From Odiellus spinosus (lineage: Eukaryota > Arthropoda > Arachnida > Opiliones > Phalangiidae): DNA of 64,000 nt. The position numbers and the translations under genes were made by a program. Under the pieces are notes generated by a model that saw nothing but the letters and a program-made list of their open reading frames with translations, was not told the origin of the DNA and did no database searches. Positions 25,197 to 37,350 of this stretch are shown here, piece after piece. Each line of letters opens with the position of its first letter. Positions within the stretch are counted from its first letter, which is position 1. The stretch lies in NCBI GenBank assembly GCA_963920705.1, contig OY987226.1, positions 6,636,501 through 6,700,500 of the forward strand, in the 5' to 3' direction.

Positions 25197-25284
25197 AATG
25201 GGAGATTTTATTTCCGATTTCTTATCGTTTAAATAGGTCTATCCACCAGTAAAAAAGGTTACAAACGAATATTAAACTAGAATA

Positions 25285-25565
25285 GTCCTGGTCGATTTGC
25301 CGGAAATGGGCCCTTGTCTCGTAGCCGCGCCTACATCTTTTTGTAGTAACAGGCTGCCAGACTATTTCTAATTTTATTTCCCACAAACCAAATTCAAGTT
25401 GTTAGTCCAACGCTTCCTATATGATAAAGTATAGGAGGCGTTGGTTAGTCTGTAGCTATTTTCACACTACAAAAAGATGGCGGACGATCACGTGACAAAA
25501 AGTTTTCCCCCTCCAAAATTTTCGCGAGGTTCTCTAGACTTCCGGTTTTGGAAATCGACCAGGAC
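25285..25565 (+). mobile_element. TIR element nested in family E, TA-flanked
   Basis: 281 bp with ends GTCCTGGTCGATTT / AAATCGACCAGGAC, immediately flanked by TA on both sides. Inside is a second inverted pair, ACATCTTTTTGTAGT / ACTACAAAAAGATG, and the dyad GTCCAACGCTTCCTATA / TATAGGAGGCGTTGG. Consistent with a Tc1/mariner-type non-autonomous element. Confidence 0.85.
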
Positions 25566-25592
25566 TATTAAACTTACACGAAAATAGGCTTA

Positions 25593-25839
25593 AGCTCCAT
25601 TTACACGCTCGCTAGTAGCGGGTAAAAAAACCGAAAAATCCGCCTCTGCTACACGCGTGTTTCGTTTTCACGCTTGTTAAAGCCGAAATAAATTGCGGAT
25701 AAGTACAAATTTCAGCGGATTTTCACTTTCCGCTCCGATTTGTTTGAAATAGAAATTTCCCGCTTCCGCTAGGAGGACCCGCGGAACTTGAAAACGCTCG
25801 CTAAAATTGTCCGCTACTAGCGACCATGAAAACGGGGCT
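25593..25839 (+). mobile_element. TIR element nested in family E, TTA-flanked
   Basis: 247 bp with ends AGCTCCATTTACACG and (inverse) AGCCCCGTTTTCATGG, then GCTAGTAGCGG on both arms. Both sides carry TTA, the target duplication usual for PIF/Harbinger elements. It contains several near-repeats of AAATCCGC / GCGGATT, so it adds chance hits to searches for GGCGGATT. Confidence 0.8.
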
Positions 25840-26020
25840 TTAGCTGGTTTCGTGGTGAATCTGAATTTCTTTGCTTTGATGGGTCAGCGACCAATGAGCA
25901 GAGGCCGTGGTTAAGGCGAGATCTCCGCGAGTCTTCCACTAACATTCGATTGGTAGCTGACTCTTCAACGCGAAGATATTTAGGATGTCCTTGAACCCCT
26001 TGAACCGAGCTAAAACTGGT

Positions 26021-27328
26021 TCTAGTGAGTCTAATTCTAAAAAATATACCCTTAAATATATTGATACTTTCTCAAAGACAGTTTAGTGAACTTTAAATAT
26101 TTGACTAAAATGTTAGAAATCGTCTCACACTGCCTTCTGATCTATCAAAAAACACGAACTCATTGCTTACTGATATACTCAATAGATATTTTGATACTTT
26201 GCTCAATGCTTAAGTAAAAAAACTTAATATCAAAATGACCTGTATTGGAAAGTTTACAGAGATTTTTTTTATTTTTATTTTTTTTTTTTTTAAGTGAACT
26301 TTAGTCCCCTACTTTTCGTGTTTCTGTGGAAGTCAAATAGCGTTACTAAAACGACGAAAAAAGATATAAGAGGGCCATATACTATAGTTTGAATCGTCTG
26401 GATTTTCATCATGTTCAAACGTATTTTTACCTCTATCTCCAAGGAACTAAACTTTAAAGATAAAATTGAGCCTATAACTTGCCCTTGCTGTAAATTTAAA
26501 CTATATATATATTCTGACTATAGGAACAGCTGGGCGAGATTGGTTTTTGGGGGTCCTTTTTTTGGTTAGCCACTATATAGCTACATACAGCGTTTTTTTT
26601 TCTTTTTTAATTTGGGGCTCTCTTATTTGGTCTGATGTTTGGAAGTTGCCTCTCTAAGGATTTTTTTGGGGTCTTTTATAAGCTTTTATTTAATAGAGTT
26701 TTACTTGTTTATTTTGAGAGGGATGGAGTAGTCGGAGGCTCAATAGAGGCAAGGTTAGATATAGAGGAAGCTATTTGTTAAAAACGCGTGCAGATGGTTC
26801 GGAAACTTTCAAAAGAGGTATTTGGTTTTGGTTTCGTTGGAGAGTGTTGTGTTGGATTTGGTCATTTTTAGTCTAGGTGATGTCTTATGGATGCTTAAAG
26901 ATTTCAGTAACTTAAGTGTAGACACGCAACGCTATATATGGAGTTGATTAGGACTTGAAAGGGAAAATTTGGACATTAAAATTGTAGGGAGTGCTCCAAT
27001 TTTGCTACGTCTAGCAATAAACAGATAAATATGGTTGGGCCTAGGACTATTAACAATGGATTAGTACCTTAATAACTCCCCCTAATGGATATCTGAATTG
27101 ATTGAAGCGTTGATTTCTAATCTTTTATGGATTTAACAAACAATAAGGTCCTTATCCTTAAACTTCTAGAACTCGATTATCGTTTAAAAATAATTATGTT
27201 AATTTTATTTGAAAGATGGATGTGGAAAATGACCTTAGCTAGAATCGCATAATACGTTCGTAAATTTTTTTTTTATAGATAATAGTAGAAAATACAAAAT
27301 CCATAGCACTTTATTTAAAGCAATCTTG
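26021..27328. other. No gene seen
   Basis: AT-rich with T- and G-runs near 26265-26300 and 26550-26650. No repeats recognised. Confidence 0.5.
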
Positions 27329-27335
27329 ATAAAGC

Positions 27336-27673
27336 CAGAAGCCGATGAAACCCTCCTTTGAAGTCTATTACTCCCGGGTCTTGTCTACCCCTCTCTGAAT
27401 GGGTTATTCTCAAAAGGCGCGATCCGTACGCCTCCTAACGGTAGATGTTTTCGGAGCGGGAGTTCGTCGAGCGAATATCTCTAGCAGCCTTGGAGTTCGT
27501 CCAAAAAACGTCTTCGTTTGTGGAGAGAGAGAATTTCCAATTTTCCGTAGACAGGGGGTATGAAGTAGGACCCCCTCCGATCTCGTAAAATTGTGAATTT
27601 TACCCATACAGAGAGGAGCGCTATATGGAACATTGGAGTAGTAGACTTCAAAGGAGGGTTTCATCGGCTTCTG
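27336..27673 (-). mobile_element. Family B TIR element, copy 3
   Basis: 338 bp, flanked by the perfect 7-bp repeat ATAAAGC. Ends and internal CTCTCTG/CAGAGAG arms are intact. Confidence 0.95.
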
Positions 27674-28163
27674 ATAAAGCTATACTAGACTCTCATTTGG
27701 CAAAGTGCTAGCTCGTCTGCGAACCGTCACAGGTGTATTATAATGTCGAAGAGGATCGAGGTTTACAGTGGTATTTTCCAAAACGTATATTCGTCCGTAG
27801 TAAAATATTTAAAACTCTTTATATTCTAGTATTTTGATATAGAAGCGCGTACGATTTCATGAGTTTTATCCGAGGTTTTTAATGATCATTTTATTTTATT
27901 TTTATTTTTTTTTTCGAAATAACGGAAACGTTTTATCGATTGCCATCCTTTCGAGTCATTAAACAGCTAGCTCTGTTCTCGTATAACCTTTTTTCATTTT
28001 TGTTTCATTCTTATATACGGAATTACAAATGAAAAAACTTTTAAATTCCTAACGGTGGATATACGTACTATATATTGTTTTTCCAAAGAGATATTGCAAT
28101 ATAATGGATAAGTTTATTTTTAAAACATAAGCTTTGGTTTTGGTTATTGATAAATACCATTAA

Positions 28164-28597
28164 AGGAAGAATGCAACCTAATTACAAGTGCTTTTTTATC
28201 GATTACTTATCGTTTAAATAGGCCTAATCCATCGATAAAAAGTTTACAATACAAATATTAAACTAGAAATAAATTGAAAACTTAACCGGGAAAATAGGCT
28301 TAGCGGGATTCATGGAGATCCTGAATCGCGTCCGTGTAAGGTCTAGCGACCAATGAGCAAAGGCCCGTCGTTCACGCGAGATCTCCACGAGACTTACGTC
28401 GCGCGCGATTGGTCGCTAGACCTTACACGCGAGGAAAACAGGAGCTCCATGAATCCCGCTAAGCCTATTTTCAGGGGAAGTTTTAAATTTATTTCTAGTT
28501 TAATATTTGTTTGTAAATTTTTTAAATAGTGGATTAGGCCTATTTAAACAATAAGGAATCGATAAAAAATCACTTGTTGTTAGGTTGCATCCTCCCT
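28164..28597 (+). mobile_element. Family E TIR element, complete, TTAA-flanked
   Basis: 434 bp between TTAA tetranucleotides. Ends are AGGAAGAATGCAACC and GGTTGCATCCTCCCT. Long arms run inward: ATCGATTACTTATCGTTTAA, TAGGCCTAATCC, ATATTAAACTAGAAATAAAT and AATAGGCTTAGCGGGATTCA, each with its inverse on the other side. The core holds GGTCTAGCGACCAATGAGCA and its inverse. TTAA target sites suggest a piggyBac- or Kolobok-type source. Confidence 0.9.
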
Positions 28598-28601
28598 TTA
28601 A

Positions 28602-30260
28602 AGAAAGCGATAACAGAGTCAGATAATTTTTTTAATTAAAACTTATTTTTTCTAATTATTACTAAAACATTACAAGGATATGAATTTTTTTGTACATTAA
28701 AAACAAGGGATTAGGTGTCGCTGTGTCATAGTACTGCTCCTTGTTATTGGCTCCAAGTATACACTGACAAGCTAGAACTAATTTCCTAAAATTAATTAGG
28801 GCCCTATCGCTTATCTAGTTGAGTCCACGCAAAAAGTGACCCTTAGATTGTAGTTTTCTGGAATATAATTATCGATAATTTTGAGGATTAAGTACTTTTA
28901 CGAAAAAGACGGCGTGAAATTAACCTTATTACCTGACAAAGTGATAGCCGTTCTTTAAATACTATATTTCAACGTAAAGGTAAGGTAAGGCCTTCAACCG
29001 CGTTATCGCCATTGCGAATTATGAATAATTCCAAATCAGTACTGTTGTAGACTGTAATCTGATTGGTCCACCTTATAAATTAATTTAAACAAAAAAAACT
29101 AATTGAGAAAAAACTTGGGAACCTGTTTTTGCTTCTTATATTACCCTTTAAATATAAATAGATACAGAGGATATGCAAAGCAATGTTTCCATACTAATAT
29201 GGTTTGGGATACATTACGGTGATTACACTGTAAAACAAAAAAACCGGCCCTTATCGAAGTAAGGCGTCGTGCTATCGCAGCTCGTAAAAAGTACGATATG
29301 CCTCTCCTTTTTACGTTTGGGGTTGGTTTTTAGATCCTGAAATTCCACAAGTTTCCTGGTTATTGTCCCTTGTCTACTTAACCTCTGTTCAAGAGGAGAT
29401 AGTGTAATGGCGGATTGATACGTAATGTTAAACTTCATAGAGAATAAAATAGTCTGCCTCAATTCCTATTGAACAAGAGTGTAGTATCCGTTCTAGAAGA
29501 TTTAACTATAAAAAAATGTTAACGGGTATAATATTTTCATTCTTTCCAAATACCATCAGCCTTTTTCTCTTCATTATATCTTTTTTGATGAACATCTTTT
29601 TTCATTTTCCTAACTACGTAACAAATAAAATTGAGCATCCGTGTAAGTTTAAGTATTTTAGATGTAAATTTATAATCTAAATATAGTCCTCCTAACGTAG
29701 CAATTCATGTAAAGGACGGGAAAAAATGTTACGCCATAAAAATGTCCATATTACACCCTCGCATATATGTTATCTGAATAATCACGAAAGAGTATCTAAA
29801 TGCGATGGCTTGAAAAAAAATGGAAACGCATAAAAGAGACCCATGCATGCATTCTCTAGTGTAGCGTTTCACGACACGCAAAGGACGTATGTTAGTGATA
29901 ATAAGGGAAACATTAAACAATAATAATTTAGTACCCTTTTTCAAGGGTGTTTCAAACAGTTACCGTTTCTTTACGACAATATCGAGATCAATTACGCTAA
30001 AAAAATGCGTTTCAACTTTAGTTATAACTATAGGATTTTATATATAGGCCTAGGTCTAAATTTAGAATTTATAATGGAAGATTGTCATAGTCCACGACAT
30101 CTTCTATTATAGCGTATAGGAAAGAGGCGGGCGTAATTTTCATTAGAAGAAAACGAGAGTAACCGAATTTATTTTTTTTGGCCACTCCCGTCAGCAATGT
30201 TAATTAAAGAGAAAGAGTTCTGTTAAGTGTTTAGGGGTGGAGTTCTTCTTTGGGCAGATA
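28602..30260. other. No gene; one GGCGG copy
   Basis: The repeat at 29409 is the only structured item. Frames at 29223 and 29729 (minus) are unsupported. 27681-28159 is also empty. Confidence 0.5.
29370..29490 (+). repeat. GGCGG bipartite dispersed repeat
   Basis: GGCGGATTGATACGTAATGT at 29409, AATAAAATAGTCTG 39 nt on, then TTGAACAAGAGTG, which recurs in the 34705 copy. Confidence 0.55.
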
Positions 30261-30267
30261 ATATGTC

Positions 30268-30605
30268 CAGAAGCCGATGAAACCCTTCTTTGAAGTCTAT
30301 TACTCCCGGGTCTTGTCTACCCTTCTCTGTATGGGTTAGTTTCAAAAAGCGCGATTCGTACGCCTCCTAACGGTAGATATTTTTGGATCGAGAGTTCGTC
30401 CAGCGAATATCTCTAGCAACCTTGGAGTTCGTCAAAAAAACGTCGTCGTTTGTGGAGAGAGAGAATTTCCAATTTTCCCTAGACAGGGGAGTATGAAGTA
30501 GGACCCCTCCGATCTCGTAAAATTGGGAATTTTCCGCATTCAGAGAGGAGCGCTATATCGAACATTAGAGTAGTAGACTTCAAAGTAGGGTTTCATCGGC
30601 TTCTG
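30268..30605 (-). mobile_element. Family B TIR element, copy 4
   Basis: 338 bp with the perfect 7-bp repeat ATATGTC on both sides. It is somewhat diverged: CCCTTCTTTG at the left and CAAAGTAGGG at the right, so the outer TIRs no longer pair perfectly. Confidence 0.94.
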
Positions 30606-30699
30606 ATATGTCTAATATTCCATCTATCTTTATATATGAATTCCTGTTAAACGCGAATGATGCAAAGAATTTACTTTAATTAGTTCTGTTACAATCTAG

Positions 30700-31040
30700 T
30701 TCTAAAATTACAGTATTTTTGTAAATTAGTAAACTACGCTGTAATTTACACATTAATTTTCTACTTTTCACAAAATGAGTTGTGTTTGAATTTCTTTTAC
30801 TTTGAAAAAGAAAAATGCAATATTTTTCATGTTATGCTTGAGTATTTGACTTTGTATTGATTAGGCAAAGTGACTCGCACATGGTAAATTACATCGACAT
30901 GTCCTTAACGACGTCAAACACGACAAACTAATATTAGATAGTAGATTTATAGACGATTTAGAACGTTAAACTTAACCACTTTTAGTAATTTGTATACTTT
31001 TAATGTAAAAGTGTTTTAAATTATATATATAGCCATTTTG
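30700..31040 (+). repeat. Old dispersed repeat N, copy 1
   Basis: TTTTCACAAAATGAGTTGTG, GTAAATTACATCGACATGTC, AGTAGATTTATAGACGATTT and TTTTAAATTATATA occur in the same order as at 52085-52460. Divergence is high and the ends are undefined. Confidence 0.6.
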
Positions 31041-31109
31041 GTCATTATACCTTGTTTACCATTAACCTGGTAATTTACCACCTTCAGTTTTCAAAGTCTA
31101 TAGTATTCC

Positions 31110-31447
31110 CAGAAGCCGATGAAACCCTCCTTTGAAGTCTACTACTCTAATGTTCCATATAGCGCTCCTCTCTGTATGGGTAAAATTCACAATTTTACGA
31201 GATCGGAGGGGTCCTACTTCATACCCCCCTGTTTACGGAAAATTGGAAATTGTCTCTCTCCACAAACGACGACGTTTTTTTGACGAACTCCAAGGCTGCT
31301 AGAGATATTCGCTCGACGAACTCCCGCTCCGAAAATATCTACCGTTAGGAGGCGTACGAATCGCGCTTTTTGAAACTAACCCATACAGAGAGGGGTAGAC
31401 AAGACCCGGGAGTAATAGACTTCAAAGGAGGGTTTCATCGGCTTCTG
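31110..31447 (+). mobile_element. Family B TIR element, copy 5
   Basis: 338 bp with 7-bp flanks GTATTCC on both sides. It lies only about 500 bp from copy 4 in the opposite orientation. Confidence 0.95.
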
Positions 31448-31454
31448 GTATTCC

Positions 31455-33299
31455 TTAAAAAGTGAGCAATGCCTTTTAATTTAATTTGAACTTTTTACCG
31501 TCTGGTCGAACAAAATTAAAATTAAATATACTTATCGATATTTTAAGATTCGATTAATTAGGAATATTTAAAATATTATAATTTAACCAAGTTAAATATT
31601 AAAATTGATAAATTTTATTTTTGGTTCTAAACTTTTTCTTTTATCTCCGATACAAATAAATTCAATTTTTACGTTAAACCTCTCAAAATGAAAGGGAGAT
31701 TCTAATAAAATGTCCGACGTGTTTAAGACGTCTCTATAGAATGAAAATAATATCTTCATCGAACGACACCCTATACTCGGCAGTGTCAGTGTCGAAAACC
31801 AGAAAGAGACGTTGTTTGCACGCTAGCCGCGTTTCAAGAGTATATTTTTAGATTACTATATAGCTCAGGGATTCTAAAATTTGCTCGATAACTGTCCAAA
31901 AAAACCTTATTGAAAAGAAGACGGCTTTTCCTCTTTACATTTGCCCCTATTCCCAGAACTTACTCTCGTTTGTAACAACTACTTTCATTTCTTGGAGGGT
32001 TTATCATTTTGTATTAATCCGCCTCATCTTCTATAGTTTGTCAACAGCTCGTGTATGAAAAGGAATGGTAATTTCTTTAGACACAGTTAGAATTTTTTTT
32101 TTACTGAATCTTGTCAGAATCAGATTTGATTTTCAATACATTCAAAGCTAGGATCCCTTTTATATCTAAATAACTCAAATTATGAGAAACGGAGGGATAC
32201 CTATTATGGTTATAAGTGTAAATTTTGGCAGACGTAATTTTCTTACTTGCAGACACTTTCAATGCCTGAATATTTCCTGTACACCTGCGCAATTCTGAAG
32301 CAATACTGAAAAAAAAATAAAACATTCCTCAGACAAGCTTCCCGCAGATTTTTTTTTCATTTTAAAATTCCCAAACTTTTCGAGATTTTCCATTAGTATA
32401 GTTATTTAAAATGTTTTAAAAAAATGTTAAGCATATATAAAATAGTGTCACCTACAAATTTTACGTAAGTTTGTCCATCTTAAAAACTTAACACGTGCTT
32501 ATGGAATATTATCGTTCTGTGGCAAATATGTTCACTTCCATTTATAATTATATTAAAATTTTTTCAACAAAAATGTTTTTAGTGATATCAAGATTATATG
32601 GAAACCCTCCTTTACCCGAACCGACATCTGTGTCATTTAGAATTTGGGAAAAATCATTGCCATGAGGCTGAGGAAAATTATTTTTAAACGTTTTATGCCA
32701 GCATTGGCGCTTCCCTTGGGTGGAAACGGAAATTAGCTTCGCCCCCAGACCCCCATTTTTGGCCCACCCAATTTTGCCCTCCCATCACTCAAAAAAGCCC
32801 CTGAAATCCGTGGATAGAATTTGTTTCAATTAAATGTTGAATTAATTTTAAGTTTTAAGTTTATAAAGATGAACTCAAACGTCGAGTTTGACCTTTACCT
32901 TTCTAAGTAATGTATCATTATTGATATTTCAAGTTTCACCATTTCTTTATAGGAAAGAATCTATCGAGCATTTTTGTAGATATTATATCAAAACTCCCTC
33001 GAACCTTCTTTGAGTTTGAAACGTTGGCTCTGCCATTTCCGATTTTTCTCCTTTTCTTCGCTATATCTCGACAGTTACTGGCATTCTACTATATTTAATA
33101 TATAGATTTATTTCTTCCCCCTCATCTCAGCGAACCTGCTCAAGAAAGTTCCGCGCTATTCGGATGCTTGACATCAAGGGTCTTGATTTTTTGCGCTGGT
33201 AGGCGCCCGCAAAAAGTTGTTTTCCTTTAGCTTTAAGGACGGGAGGCGATATTTGAAGAGGCGCTTGCGGCTTCTTCGATTTTTCCTTTTTTTTCTGTC
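31455..33299. other. No gene; GGCGG copy at 32011
   Basis: GGCAGACGTAATTTTC near 32228 resembles GGCGGGCGTAATTTTC near 30136. They may be further, very eroded repeat members. Confidence 0.4.
31960..32085 (-). repeat. GGCGG bipartite dispersed repeat
   Basis: On minus, GGCGGATTAATACAAAATG (32023 down) and GAAAGTAGTTGTTACAAACG about 40 nt on. Preceded by TTGACAAACTATAG. Confidence 0.6.
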
Positions 33300-33420
33300 C
33301 TTTTTTTCCTTGTTTCCAAGTTTCCATCAGTTTACAAACCAGGTAAAGCTTAGGCGGATTAATAACTACGTTAAAACCAATGTAAGATATAAAGTAGTAC
33401 TTGCAAATGTTCTTACAAGT
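33300..33420 (+). repeat. GGCGG bipartite dispersed repeat
   Basis: GGCGGATTAATAACTACG at 33353, ATAAAGTAGTACTTGC 40 nt on, preceded by CAGTTTACAAACCAGG. Overlapping frames of 76 and 105 codons are judged chance. Confidence 0.6.
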
Positions 33421-33830
33421 CTTTATTCGACTTATTTGAGTCAATAAAATGATGTTACGCTTGGTATGGAGGAAAGCTTTGCGAGTTGTTTCTAATCTTT
33501 AGGTTTGTAGGTATTGATTCATACGAAAGTCGATAGAATGTTTGCCCTTCTCCGGTTAATGAAGGAATAATAGGGGAAAGGGAATAAACAGAAATGCTAG
33601 TTCTATGAAATTCAACCTTGTAATAATTCCCATTCTTTATTCGATTTTCTTGAGTTAATTCGGTTATGTTCGGAATAGGAGAAACACTTTGAAAAAATCC
33701 GCCTTAAGGTATTTAATGTTATATTTGAACATTATACATTTTTTGGAACGATATATAGGATACATTTGTTGGACTTATTTGACTTTCTCAAGTAAATTCG
33801 TTGATGTTTGTTTGAAAGAGGAAAGATAGG
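33415..33830 (+). repeat. Diverged direct repeat, three units
   Basis: CTTTATTCGACTTATTTGAG (33421), CTTTATTCGATTTTCTTGAG (33636) and TTTGTTGGACTTATTTGACT (33765) are each followed by a TTATGTT / TTACGCTT / TTGATGTTTG and GGAGAAA-like segment. The units are 215 and about 130 bp apart. The first begins just after a GGCGG repeat copy. Confidence 0.6.
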
Positions 33831-33890
33831 TAGCTAAAATTATCACCCTACAATTTTACACAGAATGTTTCAAGTTGATTAATGTCATAT

Positions 33891-34229
33891 GAGAAGCCGA
33901 TGAAACCCTCCTTTGAAGTCTATTACTCCCGGGTCTTGTCTACCCCTCTCTGCATGGGTTAGTTTCAAAAAGCGCGATTCGTACGCCTCCTAACGGTAGA
34001 TATTTTCGGAGCGGGAGTTCGTCGAGCGAATATCTCTAGCAGCCTTGGAGTTCGTCAAAAAAACGTCGTCGTTTGTGGAGAGAGCGAGAATTTCCAATTT
34101 TCCGTAGGCAGGGGGGATGAAGTAGGATCCCTTCTAACTCGTAAAATTGGGAATTTTACCCATACAGAGAGGAGCGCTATATCGAACATTAGAGTAGTAG
34201 ACTTCAAAGGAGGGTTTCATCGGCTTCTG
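33891..34229 (-). mobile_element. Family B TIR element, copy 6
   Basis: The element is nearly complete, but its first base is G instead of C. The flanks (GTCATAT / GTATTAA) do not form a convincing 7-bp duplication. This suggests an older insertion or an altered flank. Confidence 0.92.
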
Positions 34230-34639
34230 GTATTAAATGTTTCAAATCGAATAATTTATAAATTTTGTTGTACATATATAAGTTTACTGATATTGTGAGT
34301 TAATGCTGTGAGGTTGGATGAACGGTGAAAAAACCCCTTGAGTAGCGAGCACTAGAAAAATCATTATGACAAATTCATTACTCATTAGTTGCGAGAGTTT
34401 CAACGTACTTTTAATTCTATTTCATGCTAATTTGGCAGCACGCTCGAAGCTATAATTCTTTATATTTGAATGTACCGCGTAAAATATAAAATAATGGTAC
34501 TTTAGCTTCGTACACGCTTCCAAATTAAGTTGAAATAAAATCTAGATCTTTTCTATATTTTTTCTTGTGTGTGGGTCATCTTCCGATGTGGTGGCGACAG
34601 ATTCTTTAGACACTTTATCGAAGTTGAAATGTCAGCTTT

Positions 34640-34770
34640 TATTATAACTCTTGTTCAAGATAAATAGACTGAACTATTTTATTCCTTGTGATTTTTTTCC
34701 ACGTTGTATTAGTCCGCGTCAGCTTTCTCTATTTTCCAAACTAGTTTTGAACAAAGTAAAGAGAACCTTG
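34640..34770 (-). repeat. GGCGG bipartite dispersed repeat
   Basis: On minus, CGCGGACTAATACAACG (34717 down) and AATAAAATAGTTC 40 nt on, then CTTGAACAAGAGTT. Preceded by TTTGTTCAAAACTAGTTTGG, as in the 978 copy. Confidence 0.55.
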
Positions 34771-35140
34771 ATTTTTTTTCTTTATTTCGTAAAAGTGAGC
34801 GATATATACTTTTGCCTTAGGAATAGACCTTTAAAAAAATCGTCAAAGTCTCAACATTGAGAGTGAATCAGTTGTATACTATTATTATCAAGAACTTATT
34901 CGAGAACATACATATCTAAGCATCACGCCAATAATTATGGAATTTACTATTTTTCATCAAAAAGCATCACGAATCTTTATGATGGCTTTATAGTATACTT
35001 TCCCCAACATGTTATTTCTACTTCATTACGTTTGGATTTGTCTAATTTTTATTATATGATATTATTATTATTATATTATAATAATAAGGGCTAGTCACTT
35101 CCGTGAAAAGTGTACACCCGAATTTTAATTTACCAAATTT

Positions 35141-35450
35141 TCATATTTCCCAAATTTCAGGTGATCATTTTTCATATTTCCCAAATTTCAGGTGATCATT
35201 TTTCATATTTCCCAAATTTCAGGTGATCATTTTTCATATTTCCCAAATTTCAGGTGATCATTTTTCATATTTCCCAAATTTCAGGTGATCTTTTTTCATA
35301 TTTCCCAAATTTCAGGTGATCATTTTTCATATTTCCCAAATTTTAGGTGATCATTTTTCATATTTCCCAAATTTCAGGTGATCATTTTTCATATTTCCCA
35401 AATTTCAGGTGATCATTTTTCATATTTCCCAAATTTCAGGTGATTTCTTC
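35141..35450 (+). repeat. Minisatellite, 31-bp unit, about 10 copies
   Basis: The unit is AGGTGATCATTTTTCATATT plus TCCCAAATTTC. Copies are almost identical. The array degrades to the right into TTCTTCTGATTTTC-like sequence up to about 35600. AAGTGTACAC lies just before it and TGTACACTT after it. Confidence 0.95.
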
Positions 35451-37258
35451 TCATTTCCGATAATTCTTCTGATTTTCTCAAATTCTTCTTATTTCAAAAA
35501 CTTCTTCGATTTCCAATTTTCTTATGATGTTCCTTAATATTTCCAATATTTCTGATTTCTAATATTTTTTCGATGTGGTCTAATTTCTAATATTTCCCCC
35601 CCAATTCCTAATGATTTCGTGATTCCCAGAAAATCGATGCTGTACACTTACAAATTAGTAATTCATTAATATTATTTTATAAAATGATAAAAGAAATAAG
35701 AAATATAGGAACATAAATTTATTTACCACAAAAGCTACATTGTAAATGTTGAAGAGTAACTAAAACTATACTAAATATGATTTAGAATTATAAAAAATAG
35801 ATTCATTCAAACACAACAGAACCAGTTTTTTATGGTAAAGTTTTTTCGTTTTAAAGTTGGATGAATTCTACTAAAATAAAACTACAATAAAACGTTTTTT
35901 TTTTTTTTAAATGATCCAAAACAGAAACAAAATTTATTTTATTTAAAAAGAAAACCAAGAAGATGTAATAGTATCCGATATATTTCTAAAACGAAAAGCA
36001 AATGAATTGTGCCAAAGAAACAAATTACACGTATGGCCCATATATGCTACAAATTGCATTTGGTCTTCCGGCTCGGTGCACTGTCAAAATTATGTTGATC
36101 TATTGGGCCCCAAAAAAATGATAAGAGAAACTTGAATTTTCTTCCTTAGCCCGGTATAATATGGTCAGAATCTATTTGTGGTTACAATACGTATAAGGAA
36201 ACATCCAATCCCCTATCTCTATGACACCATGGTTATTTAGAATCGTGGGGAATCTCTAGTTTTGCAACTGAATTTGACTAAAAGTGAATATATTTTATAT
36301 TCAAAATTTGTTTTCTCTACAAAACATATTTTTTAAGTTGCAATATTCTCAGCAAAATATTTCATAGTAGCTTTAGCAATAGAGAAAACTATGAAAATAG
36401 TTTCCTGGAATAAAAATATAAGAATAACTTTTAAATTGCAAACCATTTTAATAAAACATGGCTTCTTTTTACAATTTAAGCTTATTTTCACTAGAAAGGT
36501 ATACGATATATATAAGGTTTGTATCCTAAAACAGTGAAATTGATCAAATTCCTGAGGCTGTTGATTTTTACCTTTCATTTCAATTTCAAATGCGTTTTTA
36601 TAAAATAATGATAGAAATATGCTTTCTCAATGAGGCAAATCTTCTAATTTGGCAAAAAAAAAAGTCTCATTGTTCTTTTTGATCGAATTCTGTTGAAAAT
36701 TCGGACCATTTTTGATCAAATGAGAAGATTATTTTCCTCATTTTGAAAGCCAGTTTCTTTCGTTATTTTATGGGAGCGTATTTAAGGTATAGTTGTGATA
36801 TTATGTGAGGGGGCACATGGCCACATCTTGTTGAAAAATACTTATCCAACATATGGTGTCCTTGCAATAGAAGGAGAACTAACTCCTTAATTTCTGGGTA
36901 GTAGCAGCTTTTCTGCCTTTTGTCTGTGTTTATAAAAAGTTATAGCAAAACTAACTCGATTGGCTTGCCACTATTAAGCGTAATTAGTCGTAATGGTTCA
37001 CCAGATGGAAGTATATATTAATATGTTTGCGTTGATTAATGATGTTTTCATTATTTTCTTTGTCATACTTTTATGTACATGCTTTGTGCCGTGTTCTTAC
37101 ATTAGTTTTGTGTTTTATATATTGGCTATTTTCTTGGGTAATAAACTTGTTTACTTGAACTAAATGAGTTTATTATGAGGAAGGGTAGGGTATATAGACT
37201 TATTGGGACATTTATTGAACTTATGTTCATATATTTTCTTGGTTTTTCTTTACTATAG

Positions 37259-37326
37259 GGTTACCAGTAGAAGTCGGAATAACTATGTACATTATCAGCA
37301 TAAGTTCCGTATCAGAAGTTCAAATG
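37259..37326 (+). CDS. GABA-A/RDL-like Cys-loop receptor, N-terminal extracellular-domain exon (68 bp)
   Basis: Internal exon of a pentameric ligand-gated chloride-channel subunit. After the acceptor ...tactatag the exon starts with two bases of a split Gly codon. It then reads LPVEVGITMY IISISSVSEVQM and ends in ATG followed by the strong donor gtaagtg. The pattern PVEVGxTMYxxSISSxSEVxM is the first beta-strand region of the ligand-binding domain and is typical of insect RDL and vertebrate GABA-A beta subunits. The length is exactly 68 bp and the phase is 2-in/0-out. From family knowledge, vertebrate GABA-A and glycine receptor genes have a 68-bp exon at this position. The product would sit in the plasma membrane, with this segment outside the cell. 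The ligand is not provable from two exons. The exon is too short to show as a long open frame. A family B element starts 24 bp after the donor. Confidence 0.93.
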
Positions 37327-37350
37327 GTAAGTGATGATCTTTGTTTTTAC

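Larger units (their letters stand above)
25197..26020 (+). mobile_element. Family E element interrupted by two other TIR elements
   Basis: The left arm (TTCTTATCGTTTAAATAGG, ATCCACCAGTAAAAA, ATATTAAACTAGAA) is broken at 25283 by a TA-flanked element. It resumes as TTAAACTTACACGAAAATAGG and is broken again at 25590 by a TTA-flanked element. It then resumes as GCTGGTTTCGTGG ... GGTCAGCGACCAATGAGCA, with its inverse GATTGGTAGCTGAC. Outer ends are eroded. Confidence 0.85.
34236..37258. other. Receptor-gene upstream region, probably intronic
   Basis: It precedes the 68-bp exon on the same strand. I searched for the expected upstream exon (GYDxRxRPxF motif) and found none. It contains a GGCGG copy, the 31-bp array, and GGGCTAGTCACTTCC at 35089, which recurs at 42272. 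Confidence 0.5.

Noticed and set aside
33127..33444. 105-codon minus frame and 76-codon plus frame overlapping each other
   Set aside because: Both span a T-rich or A-rich tract and a dispersed repeat. No domain or start context is visible.
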